Positions 18,116-26,859 are shown, counted from the first letter of the stretch. The stretch is 64,000 nucleotides of DNA from CALVGQ01 sp964370435 (GCA_964370435.1 CAYJJG010000003.1:1-64000), one strand, 5' to 3'. The notes: a model not told the origin generated them from the letters alone. Program-made: numbers and translations.

Positions 18116-19519
18116 CTAAACTTTAATATTAACCCACTTAGCCTGTTTAAATCTCAGTGTACTGAGTGTATTTCTAGTTAATTGATCTAACAATAAAGCC
18201 AACCATGCCCCTACTAAACCTAATTCTAATGGGTAACAAAATAACCATGCTAATGTAGGTCTAATAATACTCACACTAATAAGCATTACCATAGCTACAA
18301 AGCGCACATCTCCTGCTCCCCTTAAGCTTCCCATAGTGATAACTTGAGGAATTTGAAATAATACTGTTATCGAAAAGATAATCATCGGTATTCCACTAGC
18401 CTCAATCACTGCTTGCTCATTTGTAAACAAACCAATTAATTCATACCTAAATAGTGCAACAAAAATGGATAAAGCTAAAGCTAATAGGATACCGATTCTC
18501 TGTGATATCTTTGCATGAATAATCGCCATATCTGGTCTTTTTGCACCTAAGCTTTGTCCAACTAACGAGGTGTTCGCAATAGATAATCCATCACCCATAG
18601 AAAAGCCAATCGACATCATCTGCATACAAACTTGATGAGCGGCAAATTCTACTGTACCTAGCCCTGCTACTGATTTTGCATACATCAAGAATCCAAATCG
18701 AATAAAAAACTGTTCCACTAAAGCACTTAAAGAAATCTTTTTAATATCATTGAGTGTATTTAAATCAAATCCTTTGAATTCTTTAATATTAAAATATAAG
18801 AAATTCCCTTTTTTAGTAATTGAATATAAGGCTATCATAAACGCTACTACATTACCGATCAATGTTGCAATAGCTGCACCATGTACCCCTAACTTTGGAA
18901 AAATGAATAAACCATTAATTAACATTGCGTTGAATACTAAATTAAATAAGTTTGCTGCAATATTCGTAGTCATTGAAATTTTAGTGTTACCAGCACCACG
19001 TTGTGCGGCTGTAATGGTTAATGAAATACTGTAAAAGAAATTCCCTACCATGACGATTCTAAAATAATCTACAGCTAAAGATAAATAATCACTATTGGCC
19101 CCTGCAAAAGCTAAAAAAGGTTCTGCGAAAATAATACCACTTAATGAAAGAAAAAAACTTAATATTATGGATAAGACTATAGCTTGCCTAACATAATTAT
19201 TGGCGCTTTGAGCATCTTTTTGTCCTTTTCTTCTAGAGACAAGTACTACAACACCAGTATTTAGCGCTAAAATAGTAGCTAACACAAAGAACTTTGGCTG
19301 AGTAGTAATACCAACAGCTGATATGGCATCCGAACCAAGATTACCTACCATCATCATATCTACCGCTGCAATCAAGGCAATCAGCACACTTTCAACAGCA
19401 CTTGGCCATGCAATATCAAACGTTTTTTTATAAATGGTACGGTTGCTTGGTATTTCTCCTACTATATTTTTTTTATCAATCATTGCTTGCCAACGAAAGA
19501 AATTCAAAATTTTATTCAT
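18116..19519 (-). CDS. MATE family efflux transporter
   Basis: A 467-residue membrane protein with about twelve hydrophobic segments in two similar halves, as expected for a cation-coupled multidrug and toxin exporter. The first repeat shows DIAWPSAVESVLIALIAAVDMMMVGNLG, quoted here in part because that opening is typical of MATE proteins, and the second repeat opens with ISLSALVEQFFIRFGFLMY. The start ATG follows GAGGTGAAG. It is a single gene between two terminators. The substrate cannot be predicted. Confidence 0.9.
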   Translation of the reverse strand: MNKILNFFRWQAMIDKKNIVGEIPSNRTIYKKTFDIAWPSAVESVLIALIAAVDMMMVGNLGSDAISAVGITTQPKFFVLATILALNTGVVVLVSRRKGQKDAQSANNYVRQAIVLSIILSFFLSLSGIIFAEPFLAFAGANSDYLSLAVDYFRIVMVGNFFYSISLTITAAQRGAGNTKISMTTNIAANLFNLVFNAMLINGLFIFPKLGVHGAAIATLIGNVVAFMIALYSITKKGNFLYFNIKEFKGFDLNTLNDIKKISLSALVEQFFIRFGFLMYAKSVAGLGTVEFAAHQVCMQMMSIGFSMGDGLSIANTSLVGQSLGAKRPDMAIIHAKISQRIGILLALALSIFVALFRYELIGLFTNEQAVIEASGIPMIIFSITVLFQIPQVITMGSLRGAGDVRFVAMVMLISVSIIRPTLAWLFCYPLELGLVGAWLALLLDQLTRNTLSTLRFKQAKWVNIKV

Positions 19520-19551
19520 ACTTCACCTCATAATACAAAAGATTATAGCAC

Positions 19552-19574
19552 AAAAAAAGAAAGCATTCACTTTC
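19552..19574 (-). terminator. Terminator of pyrR
   Basis: GAAAG-TGAATG-CTTTC on the minus strand, followed by seven Ts. It lies just after the pyrR stop codon. Confidence 0.75.
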
Positions 19575-19578
19575 TAAT

Positions 19579-20097
19579 TTAATTTGTAGTAATAATTACT
19601 CCATCTTCGCGGTCTAATTCAAATACTTTTACCTTTACATCCTCTTTTATTGATGTAGGAACATTTTTGCCTACATAATCAGCACGAATCGGAAGTGCAC
19701 GATGACCGCGGTCAATGAGCACCGCTAAATGTATTTCTTTAGCTCGCCCATAATACATCACTGCATCCATCGCTGCTCTTACCGTTCTACCTCTAAACAA
19801 CACATCATCGACAAGCACAACTACTTTATCTTTAAAATCTACGTCTAATAAAGGCAACTCTTTTTTATCCTCAGCACTAACATCATCACGCCAATAGCGA
19901 ATATCAATTTCACAGTAAGGAATTTCTTCACCTTCAAAGTCATGAATAATATGAACCATTCTTTTTGCCAAAAAAGACCCTCTTGTTTTTATACCAACTA
20001 AAACTAAGTTATTACAACCTTTATTTTTTTCTACAATTTCATGTGCAATTCTAACTAAGCTACGACGTATTGCGTTTTGATCCATTATTTCTTTCAT
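19579..20097 (-). CDS. pyrR: PyrR regulator / uracil phosphoribosyltransferase
   Basis: In Bacillota PyrR binds pyr-operon mRNA to control attenuation and also has uracil phosphoribosyltransferase activity. The PRPP-binding motif VVLVDDVLFRGRTVRAA is clear, along with LVGIKTRGSFLAKRM and IDRGHRALPIRADYVGKN. The frame opens at 20130, but GGGGTGATAC sits at ideal distance before the ATG at 20097, which gives the usual N-terminus MKEIMDQNAIRRSL and 172 residues. No pyr biosynthetic gene is near, so it stands alone here between a MATE gene and a divergent small membrane protein. Confidence 0.92.
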   Translation of the reverse strand: MKEIMDQNAIRRSLVRIAHEIVEKNKGCNNLVLVGIKTRGSFLAKRMVHIIHDFEGEEIPYCEIDIRYWRDDVSAEDKKELPLLDVDFKDKVVVLVDDVLFRGRTVRAAMDAVMYYGRAKEIHLAVLIDRGHRALPIRADYVGKNVPTSIKEDVKVKVFELDREDGVIITTN

Positions 20098-20213
20098 AGT
20101 ATCACCCCAATTATACTTAAACTCTATCAAAAACCAATAAACATATCAAGGTCATTTTTAAATCACTAGTTTATATTTATAGCTTTGTGTTATACTAGTA
20201 ACAGGGTGATGCT

Positions 20214-20504
20214 ATGATCGATACTATTATGAATATACTTAAAGAAATTAATCAATTTAGCAACTGGATTTATTTTATAGTGGTCCTGTTTTTAATTATC
20301 ACACTTATCCAAGGTGTTTTAGCTTTAGCTGATTTAGCTAAAACCACTATCAAAACATGCGCTCCACTACAAACAACTACTAAGCGAGCAGAAAGAATGC
20401 AACAACAAACACAAGAAATGCAAACTTACTTTGAACCTATTTTTAAAGTAGTAGAGTTTGTATTAAAGATACGCATTTTAAAACGCTTTTTAAATCATAA
20501 ATAG
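20214..20504 (+). CDS. Small single-pass membrane protein, unknown
   Basis: A 96-residue protein with one clear membrane segment at about residues 17-40 and a basic amphipathic C-terminal part that may form a coiled coil (RAERMQQQTQEMQTYF). It has its own extended -10 (TGTTATACT at 20188-20196), a GGGTGAT ribosome site, and a terminator whose stem lies inside the 3' end of the convergent dapH gene. These signals make it a real gene. I do not recognise the family. Confidence 0.65.
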   Translation: MIDTIMNILKEINQFSNWIYFIVVLFLIITLIQGVLALADLAKTTIKTCAPLQTTTKRAERMQQQTQEMQTYFEPIFKVVEFVLKIRILKRFLNHK

Positions 20505-21166
20505 CGTAAATCATCATTAAGCTGAGTTTTCAACTCAGTTTTTTTATCTTTTACTTTAATAGCTTTCGCTGGACTTCCAACTACTACTGTATTTTCTTCA
20601 ACATCTTCAGTTACTACAGCATTGGCTCCTACCACAGCACCTTTATGAATGTGAACGCCCTCTAAAACTACTGCACCTGCCCCTATTAAAACATCCTCTT
20701 CTATAATCACAGGATTAGCACTAGGTGGCTCTAGTACCCCTGCGATAACAGCGTTTGCACCTACATGGCAGTTTTGTCCAATAATCGCCCTAGCACCTAT
20801 CACTGCACCCATGTCAATCATAGCTCTTTTTTTTATATGCGCTCCAACATTAATAACTGCCCCCATCATTACGACAACTTCTTCTTCAATGATGACGTGA
20901 TCACGAATTAAAGCACCAAACTCAATACGAGCATGTAGATGTTCAATATTTAATGGATTTATAGCACTATTTCTAGCAGTGCAGTGAAGACTTATTTCTT
21001 GAATGTCTTGAATATGTTCACTTAATATTGATAGTACCTGGTTTTGTTCACCTACTATAATTTGATTAAAGCTACGCGGCAACAGCTTATCACTTTTAAC
21101 TAATGCAATTAAAGGTGTTTTTTTTTTAGCTGTCTTTATTAATTTTACTAATTCTTCAGTTTTCAA
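20495..21166 (-). CDS. dapH: Tetrahydrodipicolinate N-acetyltransferase DapH
   Basis: Lysine/diaminopimelate pathway enzyme using acetyl-CoA on tetrahydrodipicolinate. The C-terminal two thirds is a left-handed beta helix of hexapeptide repeats (IDMGAVIGARAIIGQ, NCHVGANAVIAGV, EDVLIGAGAVVLEGV, KGAVVGANAVV), and the end VVVGSPAKAIK is typical. The frame opens upstream at 21211, deep inside dapF. AGGGGG lies at good distance before a TTG at 21166, which gives MKTEELVKLIKTAKKKTP, the expected DapH N-terminus, and an 11-base overlap with dapF. ATG at 21184 is the alternative. The gene makes cell-wall diaminopimelate or lysine together with dapF. Confidence 0.9.
   Translation of the reverse strand: MKTEELVKLIKTAKKKTPLIALVKSDKLLPRSFNQIIVGEQNQVLSILSEHIQDIQEISLHCTARNSAINPLNIEHLHARIEFGALIRDHVIIEEEVVVMMGAVINVGAHIKKRAMIDMGAVIGARAIIGQNCHVGANAVIAGVLEPPSANPVIIEEDVLIGAGAVVLEGVHIHKGAVVGANAVVTEDVEENTVVVGSPAKAIKVKDKKTELKTQLNDDLRYL
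20522..20545 (+). terminator. Terminator of the small membrane protein gene
   Basis: CTGAGTT-TTC-AACTCAG followed by seven Ts on the plus strand. It is embedded in the last codons of dapH on the other strand. Confidence 0.8.
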
Positions 21167-21860
21167 TGTCAATTTCCCCCTCATATACAAAGTGACTAAT
21201 TCCACTAACAACTACTCCGCTAAAAGTACTATATGCAACAATCTTGTCTTTTATGAATTGTACTTCACACTGTTCACTTATATACCCTTTTTGAAATGCA
21301 TAAAAAACACACGCACTAGCTCCAGTGCTACAAGCGTTGGTTTTTCCTACTCCTCTTTCATAGGTTTCAACTAAAATAGTATGATTATTAATTATGCTAA
21401 GAAAATTAATATTAACTTGTTTTTGCTGATAGAGCGCTAGGGCTTTAAACTCATCATAAGTTCCTTCAACAACATAGTGTCTTACCTCGTGTACATGAAA
21501 TAAATTCTCTTCCTTCCTAATTACTGGCATAAAAAAGCTACTTATAAATGGCTCTATATTATCAATACTTACTTTAATTGCGCCTACATTTAACTTTACT
21601 ACTGTCTTCTTAGTTATGAGCTTATCTTCATATGCAGCATGGATGAAGCACCTTAACCCATTACCACACATATTCGCACGGCTTCCATCTTGATTATACA
21701 TCTCCATAGTTAAAGGAATATTTTTAATAATCAAGATGCCATCAGCACCAACACCATACCTTCGATTACAACAATGCCGAATAGCATCAAGTGATAAAGT
21801 TTGATTAACAACTACAAAGTCATTACCACAACTGTGATATTTTTTAAATTTTAGTTTCAT
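21156..21860 (-). CDS. dapF: Diaminopimelate epimerase DapF
   Basis: Cofactor-independent epimerase converting LL- to meso-diaminopimelate. Both catalytic cysteine motifs are present: NMCGNGLRCF and NACSTGASACV. The N-terminus MKLKFKKYHSCGNDFVV is typical and fixes the start at 21860, preceded by AGGAT; the frame extends to 21908 without support. At 234 residues it is a little shorter than most DapF proteins (about 270), mainly in the middle region. It overlaps the dapH start and forms a two-gene operon with it. Confidence 0.92.
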   Translation of the reverse strand: MKLKFKKYHSCGNDFVVVNQTLSLDAIRHCCNRRYGVGADGILIIKNIPLTMEMYNQDGSRANMCGNGLRCFIHAAYEDKLITKKTVVKLNVGAIKVSIDNIEPFISSFFMPVIRKEENLFHVHEVRHYVVEGTYDEFKALALYQQKQVNINFLSIINNHTILVETYERGVGKTNACSTGASACVFYAFQKGYISEQCEVQFIKDKIVAYSTFSGVVVSGISHFVYEGEIDIEN

Positions 21861-21892
21861 ATCATATCCTATTAAAAAAATAAATCTATTAG

Positions 21893-21917
21893 AACAAAAA
21901 AACCTCAATAATGAGGT
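21893..21917 (-). terminator. Terminator of the SPFH/RHH operon
   Basis: AACCTCA-TTAT-TGAGGTT on the minus strand, followed by seven Ts, next to the stop codon of the RHH gene. Confidence 0.9.
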
Positions 21918-22118
21918 TTAAATGTCCAAATCTATTTTTTCATCGAGTTCTTCAGATACATATTTTCCATCTTTCTTACGTTGTTTAACACACTCCGTAA
22001 GTAAATATTCTATTTGCCCATTGATAGAACGAAAATCATCTTCTGCCCAACTAGCGATAGCTTCATATAATTTGCTAGAAACTCTTAATGGTATTTGTTT
22101 TTTGGAATTATCTGACAT
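21918..22118 (-). CDS. Arc-like ribbon-helix-helix protein
   Basis: A 66-residue protein with the pattern of a ribbon-helix-helix DNA-binding domain: a short beta strand KQIPLRVSS, then helix KLYEAIASWAEDDF, then SINGQIEYLLTECVKQRKKDG. The acidic tail ends in DEKIDLDI. Such Arc-like proteins often sit beside SPFH-domain genes. It starts 5 bases after the SPFH stop, so both are made from one message. It is the natural candidate for the factor that binds the inverted repeat in the operon promoter at 23166-23190; that link is inference. Confidence 0.8.
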   Translation of the reverse strand: MSDNSKKQIPLRVSSKLYEAIASWAEDDFRSINGQIEYLLTECVKQRKKDGKYVSEELDEKIDLDI

Positions 22119-22123
22119 TGTTC

Positions 22124-23140
22124 TTAATAAAGACTTCCTGAGTTAACAATAGGTTGTGCATCTTTATTACCACATAGGACTACCATTAAATTAGATACCA
22201 TAGCTGCTTTGCGCTCTTCATCAAGTTCTACAATATCTTTTTCACTTAACTTGGATAAAGCCATTTCTACCATCCCTACTGCGCCATCAACAATGAGTTT
22301 ACGTGCATCAACTACAGCCGCTGCTTGTTGACGTTGTAACATTGCCATAGCAATCTCAGGAGCATACGCTAAGTAAGTTATACGCGCATCTAAGATTTCT
22401 AAACCTGCACTCTCTACTTTTTGCTGAATTTCTTCTTTAATTCTTTGGGCAACTTGTTCGCTAGAACCACGAAGCGATCCCTCATCAGCTTGTCCATCGC
22501 CCGTAGTGTCTATATTTTCAGCTACATCATAAGGGTATAATCTAACAATATTACGTAAAGATGCATCACACTGCAGTGATAAAAACTCCTTATAATTGTC
22601 TACTACAAACACTGCTTTAGCAGTATCTACTACACGCCAAATAACTGCAATACTAATTTCAACAGGGTTTCCTAAAAAATCATTAATCTTTTGTTTTTGA
22701 TTACTTAAAGTCATTTCTTTCAATGAAATAACTTTTTTAGGTAAATTTAAAGCTACATTTTGATTTTGACTATTGATTACAATTCCTTGTTCATTTTTTA
22801 CATCACCACTTTGACGAAGTGCTGTAGTGCTTGCTGGATTTATTGCTGATACAAAGGGGTTCACAAAATAGAAGCCTTCTTTTTTAATAGTTCCAATATA
22901 GTTACCAAACAAAGTAAGCACTAATGCTTCTTGTGGTCTTATTAATTTAAGACCAGGTAAGACCATCCATCCTAATGTCATATATAGAATACTTATTATT
23001 AAAGTAGGTGTACCAAGCAAAGCACCATCATTTAGCATGTTTACTGCAGCAATAAGCAGAAATACAGAACCTACTAACAATACTAAATATAAAAGTAATA
23101 CGGGCATTCCTTTTCTTGGGGTGATTATTTTTTCTTGCAT
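22124..23140 (-). CDS. SPFH/band-7 domain membrane protein
   Basis: A 338-residue protein with two N-terminal membrane segments (about residues 13-35 and 42-65), followed by an SPFH (stomatin/prohibitin/flotillin) domain and a C-terminal helical part with IVDGAVGMVEMALSKL. The segment IRPQEALVLTLFGNYIGTIKKEG is the usual SPFH opening, and RITYLAYAPEIAMAMLQRQQA the typical end of the domain. Family members form membrane-bound oligomers that organise membrane domains. The exact role is unknown. AGGAGG precedes the ATG, and the promoter contains a large inverted repeat. Confidence 0.88.
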   Translation of the reverse strand: MQEKIITPRKGMPVLLLYLVLLVGSVFLLIAAVNMLNDGALLGTPTLIISILYMTLGWMVLPGLKLIRPQEALVLTLFGNYIGTIKKEGFYFVNPFVSAINPASTTALRQSGDVKNEQGIVINSQNQNVALNLPKKVISLKEMTLSNQKQKINDFLGNPVEISIAVIWRVVDTAKAVFVVDNYKEFLSLQCDASLRNIVRLYPYDVAENIDTTGDGQADEGSLRGSSEQVAQRIKEEIQQKVESAGLEILDARITYLAYAPEIAMAMLQRQQAAAVVDARKLIVDGAVGMVEMALSKLSEKDIVELDEERKAAMVSNLMVVLCGNKDAQPIVNSGSLY

Positions 23141-23165
23141 AAATATTTCCTCCTGATTTATATCT

Positions 23166-23195
23166 ATATGATATCACAATGATATCATATGTCAA
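23166..23195 (-). promoter_or_regulatory. Promoter with operator-like inverted repeat for SPFH/RHH
   Basis: Minus strand TTGACA (23190-23195), a 16-base spacer and TATCAT (23168-23173) with a TGn extension. An 11-bp perfect inverted repeat, ATATGATATCA-CAA-TGATATCATAT at 23166-23190, covers the spacer and the -10. A protein bound there would block RNA polymerase. Confidence 0.75.
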
Positions 23196-23221
23196 TAAAC
23201 ACTTTATTAAATGTAAATTAC

Positions 23222-24403
23222 TTAATTAGTTTTTACTTTTAATAATGGATTGAAAAGAGATATACGTACTTCTTTATCATATATAAGAGTTCCTTCTACA
23301 TAGGTTTTATGTACAGCATATTCTTCATCAATTATTATAAAATCAGCATCTTTTCCTACTTCAAGTATTCCTTTTTGAGGTACAGCATAAACTAGTGCCG
23401 GTGTTAAAGAAGCCATCTTAATCACCTCTTCAAGCGGTAATCCTATATTTTCTACTAAATTTCTTATTCCTTGAATTACGGGAATAGTAGAACCACAGAG
23501 TCTACCAGTATCTGAAAGACAATAACCCTTTTCATCTATATTTAAGGTCATAAAACCTTCTAATTCATATCTTCCTACAGGAGCTCCTGCTAAAGCAATA
23601 TTATCTGACACCATCATAATCTTATCAAAAGGATTCTTTTTTGTTCTAATTATGATTTTTATCATTTCATTACTGACATGAAGCCCATCACAGATTAATT
23701 CATTATACACATCATCGTGCAATAAACATGCCCCAAGACCACCCATATTTCGATGATGAATACCCGACATCACATTAGCTGTATGGGTGCTCACGCTAAT
23801 ACCCTTATTAAAACACTCTAAAGCTTCATAATAATTCATATTACTATGGGCAAAGGCACATCGAACACCGTGTTGATTTAATAAATCAATTGCTTGTTGA
23901 GCGCGCTCTAATTCTGGTGCTAAACCAACTAGCTTAAGCTTTCCTTTGCCTTTTTGTATCATTTCTTTGACAAACTCTAAATCTATTTCTGGGTGTCCTT
24001 GATCTACACCCTTTTCCCCTACCCTATTTAAATAAGGTCCTTCACTATGAATACCTATCGGCTTAGCCCCTATTGGAGTTTTATCACAGTAATTGGCAAT
24101 AGTTTCAAATAAGCTAAGATGCGCAGTAGGCAAACAAGCTGTCACCCCTTGTGAAGCTAAACCTTTTAAATAGCCTTCCAGTGTCTTTTCATGACTGGTA
24201 TTATTACCTATCAAGCTATAACCCATAGTACCATGGTTATGGGTATCAATAATTCCAGGAATGATGCGGTAGTCACTATAATCTAAATCAAAAGCTAAGT
24301 CTTTTTGCCAAGAAACTATCGAAACTATCTTACTTCCTTCAATAGTTATTACTCCATCGACAATACCCTTACTAGTATAAATCTTATTACATTTTATTTT
24401 CAT
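23222..24403 (-). CDS. nagA: N-acetylglucosamine-6-phosphate deacetylase
   Basis: Cytosolic metal-dependent amidohydrolase that removes the acetyl group from GlcNAc-6-P. At 393 residues it has the normal length. Metal and substrate motifs are present: DTHNHGTMGYSL, GIHSEGPYLN, CAFAHSNMNYYEAL, NELICDGLHVS and IMMVSDNIALAG. It overlaps the chbG-like gene by one base and ends the amino-sugar operon. No nagB is visible in the window, so the next step must be encoded elsewhere. Together with the PTS it points to uptake and use of an N-acetylated amino sugar. Confidence 0.94.
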   Translation of the reverse strand: MKIKCNKIYTSKGIVDGVITIEGSKIVSIVSWQKDLAFDLDYSDYRIIPGIIDTHNHGTMGYSLIGNNTSHEKTLEGYLKGLASQGVTACLPTAHLSLFETIANYCDKTPIGAKPIGIHSEGPYLNRVGEKGVDQGHPEIDLEFVKEMIQKGKGKLKLVGLAPELERAQQAIDLLNQHGVRCAFAHSNMNYYEALECFNKGISVSTHTANVMSGIHHRNMGGLGACLLHDDVYNELICDGLHVSNEMIKIIIRTKKNPFDKIMMVSDNIALAGAPVGRYELEGFMTLNIDEKGYCLSDTGRLCGSTIPVIQGIRNLVENIGLPLEEVIKMASLTPALVYAVPQKGILEVGKDADFIIIDEEYAVHKTYVEGTLIYDKEVRISLFNPLLKVKTN

Positions 24404-25182
24404 TATAAATCCACCAAGTCGCTATAAGTTATCAGTTCTATATTGTTATTTTTAATATAACTTAATAAATCGAATGAAACCATAGCCTCTAAATCCTTTG
24501 TTCTTATTATAGTATACGATGATTCCTCAAACAAGGTTGCATCAACATATCCTGCATGACAAATAAATGCTGCATACTCCTCATTTTTAACCTTTTCTAA
24601 AGAAGCAATTAAATTATTGGTAACATCAGTATCTAATTGTTGCTGTAAAGGAAAAGGTTTTTGAGTCCAATCACAAGGCACTTTAGCTATTTTGTCATGA
24701 CTTAAAATATCTAATGAACACACGATATTATACTTTTTTGCCACTTCTTTCATAGCCCTAATTGAATTATTGGACATAAAGGAATGGGGATGAATATAAG
24801 CTGGTTTCCTTCCCATAAGCTCAACAAATTTAAGTACTTGATTTTCTGTTTCAATCAAAGTTTCCTCATAAGCAAAAGGATCCACTTCACTATTTAGCAC
24901 ACTATGTTCTTTTCTTTGTGACGAACTATAAAACCTTCCTGCTTCATTAATCAAGGTTGCAACAAGATTAGCATCACTTACAGGCTTTCCTGCTACTAGA
25001 TTGATATCAATACCAACTGCTATTGCCTCAAGTTGTTTAATGTTTAATGCAGCTTGAGCACTTGAGGGCATATTTACAAATAAACCTGTATTTCTTATAA
25101 CTCCTTTTTTTATCCCTTTTACAATTCCTTCACTTACGGCTTCTGTTATTCCGTAATCATCACTTTGAATTAATAATTTCAC
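24403..25182 (-). CDS. chbG: ChbG/YdjC-type carbohydrate deacetylase
   Basis: Member of the YdjC/ChbG family, which removes an acetyl group from N-acetylated disaccharides such as chitobiose-6-P in enteric bacteria. The 259-residue protein starts MKLLIQSDDYGITEAVSEG with the metal-binding Asp pair; further metal ligands are in YIHPHSFMSNN, and CHAGYVD carries another conserved region. It overlaps nagA by one base. A strong terminator lies between it and the PTS EIID gene, so its expression probably depends on read-through. The neighbours suggest the substrate is a phosphorylated acetylated amino-sugar oligomer. Confidence 0.88.
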   Translation of the reverse strand: MKLLIQSDDYGITEAVSEGIVKGIKKGVIRNTGLFVNMPSSAQAALNIKQLEAIAVGIDINLVAGKPVSDANLVATLINEAGRFYSSSQRKEHSVLNSEVDPFAYEETLIETENQVLKFVELMGRKPAYIHPHSFMSNNSIRAMKEVAKKYNIVCSLDILSHDKIAKVPCDWTQKPFPLQQQLDTDVTNNLIASLEKVKNEEYAAFICHAGYVDATLFEESSYTIIRTKDLEAMVSFDLLSYIKNNNIELITYSDLVDL

Positions 25183-25197
25183 AATTTCCTCCTCTTT

Positions 25198-25225
25198 TTA
25201 AAAAAGCTGTGCAAAAGTGCACAGC
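25198..25225 (-). terminator. Intra-operon terminator between EIID and chbG
   Basis: GCTGTGCA-CTTT-TGCACAGC (8-bp perfect stem) followed by six Ts on the minus strand, with only 49 bases between the two genes. Confidence 0.9.
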
Positions 25226-25231
25226 ATTCTT

Positions 25232-26050
25232 TTAAAATAATCCAATAGCTGCACCTAGTAGTGCAATAGCAAAGATACCTAAAATCAATTGAGTCGGTCT
25301 AAATCCTTTTTTAATTAAAGAAACTAAACCAAACAATAATCCTACTCCTAATAATCCCGGGAATATTGAATTAAGAACATCTGCAACCACTACAGAAGTA
25401 TCACCAGAATTAATTACTAAGCTTACTGGAACATTAATCATCTGTGCACTCATTGCACCAACCATAGTTAATCCCAGTACTGAAGCTGCTTTAGTTAAAG
25501 CAGGCATAAGACCTGAAGAGAAGACACTATCGATGAAGGAAGTACCATAAGTATAACCCCAGTTAACAAAGAAATATTTTACAATAGACTGTGTTACACC
25601 ATACATCAAAATAAAGATAAAGGTACCAAGGATATTCCCTTGTGAACAAAGCCCAATCGCAATACCCGCAGCAATAATTCTTAAGCAGTTGAAGAATAAG
25701 CTATCAAACATACCTGCAGTAGGACCCATTAATGCTGCCTTAATACTATCGATTGTTTTTGCATCTATCGCATTGTTTTCTTTATGTTCTTTTTCCATAG
25801 CATAGCTTAATCCAGCAATGAACGAAAATGGAACAGCGTGTGTATTAAAGAAATTTTGATGACGTACATAAGCTTCTTTTTTTCCTTCTACATCCTCTTT
25901 ATAAATTTCTTCAATAGCCGGTGACATTGTTACTGTAAAACCATTGGCCTCCATTTTCACCATATTAAAGTTTAAAAACACTAAATGGGAACGTAGGAAC
26001 ATAGAATTTAAAATTTTCTTTTCTGTACTACTAACTATTTTTTTATTCAT
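25232..26050 (-). CDS. PTS mannose-family EIID component
   Basis: Membrane subunit IID of a mannose/fructose/sorbose-type PTS permease, 272 residues. The N-terminal cytosolic half with FLRSHLVFLNFNMVKMEANG and FFNTHAVPFSFIAGLSYAMEKEH is characteristic, and hydrophobic segments fill the C-terminal half. The gene overlaps the EIIC gene by one base. With EIIC it forms the sugar channel. Confidence 0.95.
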   Translation of the reverse strand: MNKKIVSSTEKKILNSMFLRSHLVFLNFNMVKMEANGFTVTMSPAIEEIYKEDVEGKKEAYVRHQNFFNTHAVPFSFIAGLSYAMEKEHKENNAIDAKTIDSIKAALMGPTAGMFDSLFFNCLRIIAAGIAIGLCSQGNILGTFIFILMYGVTQSIVKYFFVNWGYTYGTSFIDSVFSSGLMPALTKAASVLGLTMVGAMSAQMINVPVSLVINSGDTSVVVADVLNSIFPGLLGVGLLFGLVSLIKKGFRPTQLILGIFAIALLGAAIGLF

Positions 26051-26841
26051 TAGAAGAAATCCTCCTCATCATTTTTTACACTTGTTTGCATTAAACTATT
26101 TTTTAGATCAATAGTGCGTTTTTCACCAAAGAACATGGTAATTGCAATAGCTGCACCAATAATAGCAATAGCTAGTGTATTCATACTTAAATATTTAACC
26201 AAAACATAACCTACAAAGAAGAAACATCCAACTTCTCTATTCCAAATCATACTCGTTAATATCGCAAACCCTACAGCTAACATCATACCTGTTGCTGCTC
26301 CTAATCCTGTCATTACCCAAGCTGGTAAAGAAGCTAAGAAAGTATTAAGTCCCTCAACACCATAAGCAATACAGATAAATAATATGATTGTATTAACTAA
26401 AGGTGTAAATAACATGAAGGCAAAATTTTGTAATAAGAATTGTTTTGGAGAACCTTGTGTTGCTAACTTCTCCCAGTATGGAGCCAGTGAAGCATATAGT
26501 GGTGTTAATAAACCTCTAATTGAAGCAATTACTGTACCAATTGGCATCGCTAAAGCAATTCCTGTTTCAATATCTCCACCTGTTAAAACAGTGAAAGCTA
26601 CTGCTATAATACTACCTACAGTTGCATCAGCTGGAATTGATCCACCAATGGCTGAAATACCCATAAATATTGATTCTAATGCTGCACCCATTATAACACC
26701 TGTTGTTAAATCACCTAAGATTAAACCTGCAATCGGCGCTACAACGATAGGTCTGTTGATACATTGCCATGACAACAATGTTGGATCTAGAATTGAAACA
26801 ATGTAATATGCTAAGCATATTTGAAAAGCACTTTCTACCAT
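26050..26841 (-). CDS. PTS mannose-family EIIC component
   Basis: Membrane subunit IIC, 263 residues, with about seven hydrophobic segments and the glycine-rich regions GLILGDLTTGVIMGAALESIFMG (family hallmark, partial) and GGSIPADATVGSIIAV. It works with EIID as the translocating unit for sugar taken up as sugar-phosphate. AAGGAG precedes the start, and it is coupled to EIID. Confidence 0.95.
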   Translation of the reverse strand: MVESAFQICLAYYIVSILDPTLLSWQCINRPIVVAPIAGLILGDLTTGVIMGAALESIFMGISAIGGSIPADATVGSIIAVAFTVLTGGDIETGIALAMPIGTVIASIRGLLTPLYASLAPYWEKLATQGSPKQFLLQNFAFMLFTPLVNTIILFICIAYGVEGLNTFLASLPAWVMTGLGAATGMMLAVGFAILTSMIWNREVGCFFFVGYVLVKYLSMNTLAIAIIGAAIAITMFFGEKRTIDLKNSLMQTSVKNDEEDFF

Positions 26842-26859
26842 AATTTTATTCTCCTTTTT

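Noticed and set aside
20097..20135. TATAAT just upstream of pyrR as its promoter
   Set aside because: It lies only 12 bases before the start codon, so the message would lack the GGGGTGAT ribosome site.
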